A stretch of DNA of 11,728 nucleotides from Nitrospirota bacterium (lineage in GTDB: Bacteria; Nitrospirota; CAKKRA01; 9FT-COMBO-42-15), in assembly GCA_016214425.1 (NCBI GenBank), contig JACRON010000200.1, positions 1-11,728 on the forward strand, in the 5' to 3' direction. The position numbers were made by a program, and so were the translations under genes. This document shows positions 1 to 6,472 of the stretch, one piece after another. Under the pieces are notes generated by a model. That model did no database searches. It was not told where the DNA came from and saw only the letters and a program-made list of their open reading frames with translations. The first letter of the stretch is position 1. The number at the start of each line of letters is the position of its first letter.

Positions 1-965
1 GTCAAAGGTGTGGAGAGGATAATAGATCTTCTCAAAAGCATAAAAAGGGGTGATTTGATTATTATACTCCTGTCAGGAGGCGCATCTTCACTTCTTCCAG
101 CGCCTAATGAAAATATATCGCTAAATGACAAAAAGATTGCTACTGAATTATTATTGAAATCGGGCGCAAGCATTGATGAAATCAATGCAGTAAGAAAACA
201 TATCTCAAAAATAAAAGGGGGACAACTTGCATCCCTTATATACCCAGCAGAAGCTGCATGCCTTATTCTTTCTGATGTAATAGGAGACAGGCTTGATGTT
301 ATTGCCTCAGGCCCGACTGTGCCTGACAATTCTACATTCAAAGATGCAGTGGACATCTTGAAAAGATATTCTATATGGAATAATACACCAAGACCTGTAA
401 TAAAATATCTTCTAAAGGGCTTGAAGGGAGAGATTGCTGAAACGCCAAAGGCAGCAAATCCTGCGTTCAGGAGGATAAATAATATCATCATAGGGAATAA
501 TAAAGGTGCTGTCTCTGCTGCTGAGAAAAAGGCAAAAGAGCTCGGTTATCATACAATGGTGCTTTCTACTTTCATAGAAGGCGAGGCAAGGGAGATAGGC
601 AAGGTCTTTGGCGCAATTGCAAAGGAGATAGATAGCTTTGAAAGGCCATTAAAAAGAAAGGCGTGCATAATTGCAGGCGGTGAGACAACAGTCACAGTAA
701 AAGGAAAAGGCAAAGGCGGCAGGTGTCAGGAGTTTGCCCTGTCTGCTGCATTAATGATAAACGGATTAAAGGATGTTGCTATTGTTGGTGTCAGCACTGA
801 CGGAACAGACGGGCCAACAGATGCTGCTGGCGCTATTGCTGATGGCACAAGTCATATATTGAAAACAATGACTCTTACAGCCTTTTCAAGAAACTAAACG
901 ACCTGATTACAACTGGCCCGACAAACACAAATGTAAATGACTTGTACATGGCATTTGTATTTTAA
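1..965 (+). pseudogene. gckA: Glycerate 2-kinase (MOFRL family), 5'-truncated by window edge and frameshifted near the 3' end
   Basis: ATP-dependent glycerate 2-kinase of the MOFRL (class II) family, which makes 2-phosphoglycerate from D-glycerate in the cytoplasm. The reading frame is open from base 1, so the real start and roughly the first 100 or more residues lie outside the window; the GTG at 10 is not a credible start. Family blocks seen in order are LLSGGASSLLPAP, NAVRKHISKIKGGQLA, LSDVIGDRLDVIASGPTVPD, GGETTVTVKGKGKGGRCQE and STDGTDGPTDAAGAIADG. The frame then runs into a non-homologous tail and stops at 897. The true C-terminus is readable in another frame from about 855 to the TAA at 963-965: YIENNDSYSLFKKLNDLI, then a TTGPTNTNVNDLY block. 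From memory of the family, about ten residues between ADGTS and YIENNDSY are also missing, so this looks like a short deletion rather than one lost base. The family identity is secure; whether the lesion is biological or an assembly error is not. Confidence -1.
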
Positions 966-982
966 ATCATAAAGGAGTTGAT

Positions 983-1465
983 ATGCTTGTGGGAATAATT
1001 TCAGACACACATGACGACACAACTGTAATAAGAAAGGCAGTTGACTATTTTAATACTGAAAAGGTATCTCATGTAATTCATGCAGGGGATATTACATCGC
1101 CATTCACTTTTGAAATCTTCAGGGAATTAAAGTGTAAGTTCACAGGCATCTTTGGCAATAATGACGGCGATAAGCTCCTGCTTACAGAGAAGTCAGGCGG
1201 CAATATCCACAATCAGCCGCACATCATAACCATTGGAGGAAAGAAGATTGTTATCATGCATGAACCTGATCTTGTTTCTGCCTTAGCGCACAGCGGGGAT
1301 TTTAACATAGTTATTTACGGCCATACACACAGGCCTGTTGTCAAGAATGTTAAGGATACTCTTATTATTAATCCCGGCAAGACTGCAAGATTACATAAAG
1401 GGGAATCCACGCTGGCGCTGTTAAATACAGCAAAGATGGAGGCAGATATTATTAAGATTGGGTAG
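983..1465 (+). CDS. YfcE/MJ0936-like metallophosphoesterase
   Basis: Calcineurin-like phosphoesterase of the small YfcE/MJ0936 type, 160 residues, close to the usual length of about 165. These are cytoplasmic metal-dependent phosphodiesterases whose physiological substrate is often unknown. The metal-binding series is complete: SDTH (Asp8, His10), HAGD (Asp36), FGNND (Asn59), His93 in MHEPD, and GHTH (His114, His116), followed by the family's NPGK segment. The His93 block is normally THG, so HEP is a mild departure. A good ribosome binding site, AAAGGAG at 970-976, precedes the ATG at 983. It begins 17 bases after the restored end of the glycerate kinase frame and is probably co-transcribed with it. 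Assignment to the family is strong; the substrate cannot be read from the sequence. Confidence -1.
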   Translation: MLVGIISDTHDDTTVIRKAVDYFNTEKVSHVIHAGDITSPFTFEIFRELKCKFTGIFGNNDGDKLLLTEKSGGNIHNQPHIITIGGKKIVIMHEPDLVSALAHSGDFNIVIYGHTHRPVVKNVKDTLIINPGKTARLHKGESTLALLNTAKMEADIIKIG

Positions 1466-1557
1466 CCTGAAATCCACTCAGATTTTATAATAAAAAAACA
1501 AGTGTTGGAAATTCCCACAGCCTGCATATCTTTTTTAATGCCTTTTCCTTCTGTATG

Positions 1558-1566
1558 TGATATAAT
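1558..1566 (+). promoter_or_regulatory. Extended -10 promoter for the small protein/retropepsin pair
   Basis: The bases TGATATAAT match the sigma-70 extended -10 form TGnTATAAT exactly. No convincing -35 box lies 16-18 bases upstream, which is tolerated for extended -10 promoters. Transcription would start around 1572-1574, leaving a very short leader that begins just before the AAGGAG at 1578-1583, nine bases from the ATG at 1593. It separates this gene pair from the phosphoesterase upstream. Confidence -1.
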
Positions 1567-1592
1567 AAATTGCATTTAAGGAGAATCAGGTT

Positions 1593-1826
1593 ATGTTAAA
1601 GGTAGAGAGCTTAACAATTGAAGAAATAAGGGAAAGGTATCCAAATGAGTGGGTTCTCATTGAATATGAGGAGACAGACTCAGCCTTTAACATAATTAAA
1701 GGACATGTTCTCACCCATTCACCGGTAAAAGAAGAAGTCTATCAGGCCCTTATGAATACAAAAGGCAAAAACATAGCCATAGAATATACTGGTCATATCC
1801 CAGAAGACCTTGCCGTTATGTTTTAA
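1593..1826 (+). CDS. Small conserved-looking protein (DUF5678-like?), partner of the aspartyl protease
   Basis: A 77-residue acidic soluble protein with no signal peptide or membrane segment. It starts at ATG 1593 behind AAGGAG (1578-1583). The central pattern, a YPNEWV start, an IIKGHVLTHSP strand-turn, EEVYQAL helix, then IAIEYTGHIPEDLAVMF, resembles what I recall of DUF5678-type small proteins that sit next to bacterial retropepsin-like proteases, but I could not confirm the family. Its stop overlaps the start of the next gene by one base (TAATG), so the two are almost certainly translated together. Function unknown; a regulator, chaperone or substrate of the protease are the natural guesses. 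The start and reading frame are well supported by the promoter, ribosome binding site and overlap. Confidence -1.
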   Translation: MLKVESLTIEEIRERYPNEWVLIEYEETDSAFNIIKGHVLTHSPVKEEVYQALMNTKGKNIAIEYTGHIPEDLAVMF

Positions 1827-2212
1827 TGAGAAGATATAAACTATCAAATTCAGGAAATCTGCTTATTACAAAGGCTGCAATTGCAGGGCCCGATGGCATT
1901 AAGATATTGAGCCTCTTAGTAGATACAGGTTCTTCCTATACAATTATTCCAGTTGAAGCATTAGAATCATGTGGATGCAGCCCTGCTGAAGCGAAGAAGC
2001 ATTTGCGTATTGTTACTGGCAGCGGCTTTATTGTTGCTCCTGTTGTTCTATTAAAATGGCTTGGTGCATTTGGTGCAAAGATAGACGATTTTAATGCTGT
2101 TGCTCATACCCTGCCTTTTAGCGGACCAATAGACGGCTTGCTCGGTATGGATTTTTTGAGAAAAATTAAGGCAAAGATTGATACGGAGAATAGTCTAATA
2201 GAAATTCCTTAG
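1826..2212 (+). CDS. Retropepsin-like (clan AA) aspartyl protease
   Basis: A 128-residue single-domain aspartic protease of the retroviral-pepsin fold, which should work as a homodimer since it carries one catalytic motif. The active-site motif is LLVDTGSSYTIIP with Asp33-Thr-Gly-Ser-Ser, and the second conserved block near the C-terminus is GLLGMDFLRKIKAKID (about residues 104-119), both typical of the family. There is no signal peptide or transmembrane anchor, so it is probably cytoplasmic. The ATG overlaps the preceding stop (TAATG) and has no ribosome binding site of its own, which implies translational coupling to the 77-aa protein. Natural substrates of these bacterial single-domain proteases are mostly unknown. 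It ends 58 bases from the end of the convergent minus-strand gene. Confidence -1.
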   Translation: MRRYKLSNSGNLLITKAAIAGPDGIKILSLLVDTGSSYTIIPVEALESCGCSPAEAKKHLRIVTGSGFIVAPVVLLKWLGAFGAKIDDFNAVAHTLPFSGPIDGLLGMDFLRKIKAKIDTENSLIEIP

Positions 2213-2270
2213 TAAATGCCAGCGCCTATTTCTTGATTTCTAATAAATCTTTTAATTCTCTTCTTGTTCT

Positions 2271-2585
2271 CTACATCTTCAACAAACTCTCTATAATCTT
2301 CTCCAGATTCGGTATTGAGTTGTCTGTTGCCTTTATCTGATTATCAAAGATAACAGTTGGTGTGCTGTTTACGCTATACTGTCTGCTTGCTCCAGAGGCG
2401 CTTTTCAGCACAACCTCTCGTTTTGTGCCTGACTTCAACTGCCCTTCCATTATCTTTGGCTCTATGCCGATGCTCCCTGCTGCTGCTGACAGGATTTCAA
2501 TAGTGCTCACCTTAATCTTGTCCCAGTGATAAAGTTTAAAGAGCTTGTCTTTAAACTCTTTTCCCTTTCCAATGTCCTTTTTCAT
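2271..2585 (-). pseudogene. C-terminal portion of a DsbA/thioredoxin-like protein, no CxxC
   Basis: A 104-residue frame matching the second half of a DsbA/thioredoxin-fold protein: a helical segment (VSTIEILSAAAGSIGIEP), then YSVNSTPTVIFDNQ containing the cis-proline motif STPT (residues 74-77), and a C-terminal helix (IPNLEKIIESLLK). The N-terminal half with the catalytic CxxC is absent. The only candidate ATG overlaps the end of the upstream cytochrome gene by 35 bases and is preceded by a pyrimidine-rich stretch with no ribosome binding site; the same frame is closed by a TAA seven codons upstream. This suggests that either a deletion removed the front of the gene or an indel in the A run at about 2579-2583 separated it from the cytochrome frame. 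An intact small redox-inactive thioredoxin-fold protein, translated by coupling, is less likely. Fold assignment moderate, status uncertain. Confidence -1.
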
Positions 2586-3378
2586 GTGTGGTCGGGAGGT
2601 TGCTTAACACAACATATTTGCCAGCAATCTTGGATGTATCCAGAGCCTTCTCTCTCTTTTTCCATTTTGTAATATAGGCTACTAATGATTCAACCTGCTT
2701 ATCATCCAATGGCCCGCCTTTTGCCTTAGAGAATCCCGGCATGCCAGAGCCGTCTTTGCCATTGGCTATCCAGTCTTTGATATAGTTAGCATCATGTTTA
2801 GTCAGATATTCCTGACTATTTAATGCACTTGCACTCTTCCCCTCGCCATTGTCTCCGTGGCAAAAGGCGCAATCTGCAAGATAAAGCTCTTTGCCTGATT
2901 TACCCTCACCCCTTGCAACATGACAGCTTTTGCATTTTTCAGAAAAAATGCTTTCATCCTTTGCCTGAGCATGGTCTTTCAGAACACCAAAAACCTGTGC
3001 ATCAAGCCTAAGTATAATCTCAGGCTTCACACTGTCATTTGTCTCAACACTTACGCTCTTCAATATCTTTCCCCTTTTACCAATGGGATTGAGTGTTACC
3101 TTAATCTCACCTGTCTGCCCCGGCTCTATAATCTTTTTGTCTACAAATGCTTCTGTACAGCCGCAGGAAGGATCCAAGCCCTTTATCTCAAGGACATCAT
3201 CACCATCGTTAAAAAACTTAAATGTATGCTCCACTATCTTATCCTCTGGTATCTTACCAAAGTCATGGGCCTCTGTCTCAAATCTTATCCTAGGCCCTTT
3301 CTCCTGTGCAGATGCTAAAAATGGCGAATTTACAACTATCCATAGTAGAATAAGGATAAATATTTTTATAAGCCTCAT
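2551..3378 (-). CDS. DUF1573 domain fused to a di-heme c-type cytochrome, exported
   Basis: A 275-residue periplasmic protein. Residues 1-24 form a signal peptide (cleavage likely after ASA). Residues about 31-130 are a DUF1573 immunoglobulin-like domain, with the diagnostic DPSCGCTEA (Cys72, Cys74). Residues about 140-240 are cytochrome c with two CxxCH haem sites, CKSCH at 149-153 and CAFCH at 170-174, plus one likely axial ligand, Met213 in GMPGF. The haem sites are only 21 residues apart, so the first is probably a mini-site in front of one normal domain. A good AGGGAGG site precedes the ATG at 3378. The last 25 or so residues (after KWKKREK) look unlike a cytochrome end and may be altered by the lesion at the junction with the next frame. 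An electron-transfer or redox role in the cell envelope is inferred; the partner is unknown. Confidence -1.
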   Translation of the reverse strand: MRLIKIFILILLWIVVNSPFLASAQEKGPRIRFETEAHDFGKIPEDKIVEHTFKFFNDGDDVLEIKGLDPSCGCTEAFVDKKIIEPGQTGEIKVTLNPIGKRGKILKSVSVETNDSVKPEIILRLDAQVFGVLKDHAQAKDESIFSEKCKSCHVARGEGKSGKELYLADCAFCHGDNGEGKSASALNSQEYLTKHDANYIKDWIANGKDGSGMPGFSKAKGGPLDDKQVESLVAYITKWKKREKALDTSKIAGKYVVLSNLPTTHEKGHWKGKRV

Positions 3379-3406
3379 GAAAACCTCCCTAATGTAATTT
3401 CATTAT

Positions 3407-3503
3407 TGTCATTCCCGTGCAAGCAGGAATCCAGACGCTATAATATTGTAGGGGCGGGTTTGAAACCCGCCCCTACTGGATTCTTGCCTTCGCAGGAATG
3501 ACA
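3407..3503. repeat. Nested inverted-repeat element between yajQ and the cytochrome gene
   Basis: The outer arms are 28 bases, 3407-3434 and 3476-3503, and pair at 23 of 28 positions; they begin TGTCATTCC and end AATCCAG. Inside lies a perfect palindrome at 3448-3476, with 14-base arms GTAGGGGCGGGTTT and AAACCCGCCCCTAC around a single G. The outer arms resemble the TGTCATTCC...GGAATCCAG dispersed repeats common in many bacterial genomes, and the GTAGGGGC...GCCCCTAC core is another widespread intergenic motif, so this looks like a composite small non-coding repeat. There is no coding capacity. As RNA, the core would form a very stable hairpin downstream of yajQ and could end or attenuate transcription before the cytochrome gene, but no U-tract follows. 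Confidence -1.
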
Positions 3504-3518
3504 GAAACAGGATTAGCG

Positions 3519-4022
3519 CTAACTTGACCTGTAATTTACAAACTGCATATCAATCCCCAAGTCCTTTTCCTTTAACAACGCAATAACTGTCTGAAGGTCG
3601 TCCCTGTTCTTTCCAGTTACACGCAGCTGGTCTCCCTGTATCTGCGACTGAACTTTCAGCTTTGCATCTTTGATTATCTTTATAATCTCCTTTGCCTTCT
3701 CCTGCGGTATGCCGTCCTGAAGTTTAATCTTCTGTCTTACTGTGCCTCCTGATGCCTGCTCTATCTTTTCATAGGTAAGCGCCTTTAATGATATTCCCCT
3801 TTTTATTATCTTGGTCTGAAGGATATCAATTACGCTCTTTAATTTATTTTCATCATCGGAAAGGAGAATCATTGCCTTTTCCTTATCATCAAGCGTAATA
3901 TCGCTCTTGCTTCCCTTAAAGTCAAAACGCTGTTTTATCTCCTTCATTGCCTGGTCAACAGCATTTCTTACCTCCTGAAGGTCTATCTTTGAAACAATAT
4001 CAAAAGAATTCTGTCCTGCCAT
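3519..4022 (-). CDS. yajQ: YajQ family nucleotide/c-di-GMP-binding protein
   Basis: A 167-residue cytoplasmic protein, about the length of E. coli YajQ (163). It opens with the family signature [20 protein letters not shown] and continues with [41 protein letters not shown] and a C-terminal [10 protein letters not shown]. YajQ proteins consist of two similar ferredoxin-like domains; some members bind cyclic di-GMP and act with a transcription factor, and others were reported to bind nucleotides, so the role here is not settled. A strong GGAAGGAGG ribosome binding site precedes the ATG at 4022. It starts 15 bases after the permease stop and is probably the last gene of the lolA-ABC transporter unit, followed by the hairpin element. 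Confidence -1.
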   Translation of the reverse strand: MAGQNSFDIVSKIDLQEVRNAVDQAMKEIKQRFDFKGSKSDITLDDKEKAMILLSDDENKLKSVIDILQTKIIKRGISLKALTYEKIEQASGGTVRQKIKLQDGIPQEKAKEIIKIIKDAKLKVQSQIQGDQLRVTGKNRDDLQTVIALLKEKDLGIDMQFVNYRSS

Positions 4023-4037
4023 AATATTCCTCCTTCC

Positions 4038-4802
4038 CTACTCCCTTTTTCCGAATATTACCATAGCTATACCTATCATTACAATACCAAATCCTGCTAT
4101 AAGACCAACATCCATTATTAACGGATAATTATTCATGCCAAGTATCACACCCCTCAATGCATCAACACCGTATGTCAGAGGATTTATAGCAATAAATATA
4201 TCCATCCATTTTGGAAGGTTTGTTATGGGAAACATTGCGCCGCTTAAAAAAAACATGGGAAGGACAAGAAAATTCATAATCACCTGAAACCCCTGCATAG
4301 AGTGCATCCTTGCAGCAGTCACAATTCCAAGCGATGTTATTGAAAAGGCAATAAGGAGCATTAATGGAATAAGTGCTGCAATCATTGTCAGATTGATATG
4401 AACATTAACAAAAGGGGCAAAGAACAGCATAAGGCATCCCTGAAAGACTGCAACAGTGCTTCCGCCAAATGCCTTGCCAACAGCAACCGCCCAACGAGCA
4501 ATCGGCGCCACCATAACTTCTTTCAGGAAGCCAATCTCCCTGTCCCATACAATAGAGATAGCTGAAAAAATGGATGTAAAGAGAATGGACATGCCTATTA
4601 TCCCAGGATAGATAAAGGTAAGATAGTCTCCCTGAATATCATTGCCAAATGCCCCTACTATCCCGCGGCCGAGGCCTGTGCCGAGGAGAAAGAGAAACAA
4701 GGCAGGCTGTATTGTTGCGCCGATTATCCTCGGCTTATCCCTCCAGAACCTGCGCACATCGCGGAGCCAGATTGTGTATATTCCCATGAAATTTCTGCTC
4801 AC
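4038..4802 (-). CDS. ABC-2 type transporter permease (DrrB/NatB-like)
   Basis: A 254-residue integral inner-membrane protein with about six hydrophobic segments: near residues 28-46 (IGATIQPALFLFLLGTGLG), the GIIGMSILFTSIFSAISIV stretch, a central AVGKAFGG helix, two long aliphatic helices around 135-200, and a final GLIAGFGIVMIGIAMVIF. The pattern and the central LVLPMFFLSGAMFPITNLP block are typical of ABC-2 membrane proteins such as DrrB, which export drugs, lipids or polysaccharide-related substrates. Its start overlaps the end of the ATPase gene by four bases (ATGA), so the pair is translationally coupled and forms one exporter. The substrate cannot be told; the position after lolA suggests an envelope-related cargo, by inference only. 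Confidence -1.
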   Translation of the reverse strand: MSRNFMGIYTIWLRDVRRFWRDKPRIIGATIQPALFLFLLGTGLGRGIVGAFGNDIQGDYLTFIYPGIIGMSILFTSIFSAISIVWDREIGFLKEVMVAPIARWAVAVGKAFGGSTVAVFQGCLMLFFAPFVNVHINLTMIAALIPLMLLIAFSITSLGIVTAARMHSMQGFQVIMNFLVLPMFFLSGAMFPITNLPKWMDIFIAINPLTYGVDALRGVILGMNNYPLIMDVGLIAGFGIVMIGIAMVIFGKRE

Positions 4803-5782
4803 CGCCTAAGCCTCCTCGCATGAATCTTTAAAACCGAATTTGCCTCTGCTGATTCTTCACGGATATGCCGTCCTGTCAGCCTTATAAATACATCTTCAAG
4901 CGTCGGCCTTCTAAGGCTGATGGAGAGTATCTTAAAATCCGCCTTCTTGATAAACCTGGGCAGAAAGGTCTCGCCGTTTTCCACCTCAAAATGCAGCCCT
5001 TCATCATTATTTATCACAGCGACATTGTATTCCATTTCAATCGTCTTCTTTGCCTTATCCCTGTCTTCTGCAACTACAGTAATTACATCGCCGCCTATCT
5101 CTTTTTTTAAATCAAATGGCGAGTCAATGGCTATAATCTCGCCATAGTCAATTATAGCAACCCTGTCGCAGTTTTCTGCCTCTCCCATGTAGTGTGTTGT
5201 AAGAAATATAGTGATATCCTCTTTCTTTCTCAACTGATGTATATATTCCCAGATATGGCTCCTTGTCTGCGGGTCCAAGCCAAGCGTGGGCTCATCAAGA
5301 AATAATATCTTTGGATAGTGGAGAAGCCCCCTTGCAATCTCAAGCCTTCTCTTCATGCCGCCTGAAAAGGTATTTACCAAATCATCCTTCCTGTCATAAA
5401 GCCCAACCATCTCAAGCATATATTTTATGCGCTCATTCCTCACTGCCTTTGGGACATTGTAAAGCATGGCATGAAATTCCAGATTCTCCATTGCTGTAAG
5501 CTTTTCATCAAGGCTCGGCTCCTGAAACACAAGGCCTATGGACTGCCTTACCTCATTTGGATTGGATACAACATCAAAGGAATTCAGGAGCGCCCTGCCG
5601 GATGTGGGGGTAAGAAGGGTGCAGAGGATATTTATAGTTGTTGTCTTGCCAGCGCCATTCGGGCCAAGGAAGCCAAAGAGTTCCCCCCTTTTAACATTAA
5701 AAGAAACATCTTTAACTGCAGAGATAAACCCTTTTTTTGTCTTAAAATTCTTGCTTAGATTTACTACCTCAATAATGTTCAT
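4799..5782 (-). CDS. ABC transporter ATP-binding protein (DrrA/CcmA-like)
   Basis: A 327-residue ATPase subunit with all the standard elements: Walker A GPNGAGKT (40-47), Q-loop Gln87 in VFQEPSLDEKL, signature FSGGMKRRLEIARG (from 139), Walker B ILFLDEPTLGLDP (from 159) and the switch His197 in TTHYMGEAE. After the ATPase domain comes a tail of about 100 residues containing RRPTLEDVFIRLTGR, a hallmark of daunorubicin-resistance (DrrA) type subunits. It pairs with the four-base-overlapping ABC-2 permease downstream. The ATG directly abuts the TAG stop of lolA with no spacer, which implies coupled translation. The role is energising export of an unknown substrate; the family is certain, the cargo is not. 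Confidence -1.
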   Translation of the reverse strand: MNIIEVVNLSKNFKTKKGFISAVKDVSFNVKRGELFGFLGPNGAGKTTTINILCTLLTPTSGRALLNSFDVVSNPNEVRQSIGLVFQEPSLDEKLTAMENLEFHAMLYNVPKAVRNERIKYMLEMVGLYDRKDDLVNTFSGGMKRRLEIARGLLHYPKILFLDEPTLGLDPQTRSHIWEYIHQLRKKEDITIFLTTHYMGEAENCDRVAIIDYGEIIAIDSPFDLKKEIGGDVITVVAEDRDKAKKTIEMEYNVAVINNDEGLHFEVENGETFLPRFIKKADFKILSISLRRPTLEDVFIRLTGRHIREESAEANSVLKIHARRLRR

Positions 5783-6457
5783 CTACTTCTGAGCCTTTGG
5801 CCTCTCAATCACCTCAACACCCTTTGGAATCTTAAAGGCAAAGAAGCTCTCTTTAATACCTGCGTCAGTCTTGATATTTGAAAAATTGACATTGGTAATA
5901 TTTCCCTGAAGGTCAGTGATGGAGAGTTTGAGTATAAGAAAATCCTTTTCAGATACATCTAAAACAGCCTTTGTAATATTCATACCCTCTTTTTTAGGCG
6001 TGAGTTCAAGAAAATATCTTCCGCTATTAGGCTCTTTTTTGTTCTGATAAAACGCAATATTAAAATCCTCCCTGAGCCTTGCTACATTGGTAATAAAAGA
6101 AGTCATATTAACGCCGCCCTGAGGCGCTCTGTCCTTCATCACCTGCTTTTCATCAGGGACATAGATTATAATCTCAGTTTTATTGATAATAATCTGCTGT
6201 CTTCTCGGCTTATCATAATCCCAGCGCATCATATCAGGCTTTTTGACATATATCTTTCCAAATGCCTTCTCAGTTGTCTGGCCGAGTTTTAAAACCGCAT
6301 CCTGAGAGAAACTGGCCTGATAATCCTTTATCTTCTCATACCGCATCTGTAAATTATCTACAACATCCTTTAGCTCAGCAGCAGAAGCTGAAAAAGGCAA
6401 CAGCAAAGTTATTAATAAGACAATGACTTCCTTAATTTTGATTTTTAATTTTTGCAT
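5783..6457 (-). CDS. lolA: Outer-membrane lipoprotein carrier LolA
   Basis: A 224-residue periplasmic chaperone that carries lipoproteins from the LolCDE complex in the inner membrane to the outer membrane. The signal peptide covers residues 1-26 (a charged KLKIKIK start, a hydrophobic VIVLLITLLL core, and an ASA cleavage motif). The mature part shows the LolA pattern: MRYEKIKDYQASFSQDA, then GKIYVKKPDMMRWDYDKP, then IIIYVPDEKQVM, and later FFAFKIPKGVEVI near the end. The length is normal. AAGGGGG upstream, about ten bases from the ATG, is a usable ribosome binding site. The gene starts 15 bases after the ftsK stop and abuts the ABC ATPase gene. It shows that the host has an outer membrane with sorted lipoproteins. 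An ftsK-lolA neighbourhood is common in Geobacter-like genomes (from memory). Confidence -1.
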   Translation of the reverse strand: MQKLKIKIKEVIVLLITLLLPFSASAAELKDVVDNLQMRYEKIKDYQASFSQDAVLKLGQTTEKAFGKIYVKKPDMMRWDYDKPRRQQIIINKTEIIIYVPDEKQVMKDRAPQGGVNMTSFITNVARLREDFNIAFYQNKKEPNSGRYFLELTPKKEGMNITKAVLDVSEKDFLILKLSITDLQGNITNVNFSNIKTDAGIKESFFAFKIPKGVEVIERPKAQK

Positions 6458-6472
6458 TTTGATTTTTCCCCC

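Noticed and set aside
1466..1500. Possible terminator after the metallophosphoesterase gene
   Set aside because: The stem is only five base pairs (AAATC/GATTT) and is followed by A residues rather than a T tract on the plus strand.
2215..2350. A minus-strand frame of about 43 codons ending EIGAGIY that overlaps the thioredoxin-like tail
   Set aside because: It has no start codon and competes with the better-matched cis-Pro/terminal-helix frame; AT-rich DNA easily yields such Lys/Glu/Arg-rich frames.
3407..3503. CRISPR repeat or insertion sequence
   Set aside because: There is only one unit, with no spacers, no transposase and no target-site duplication that I can see.
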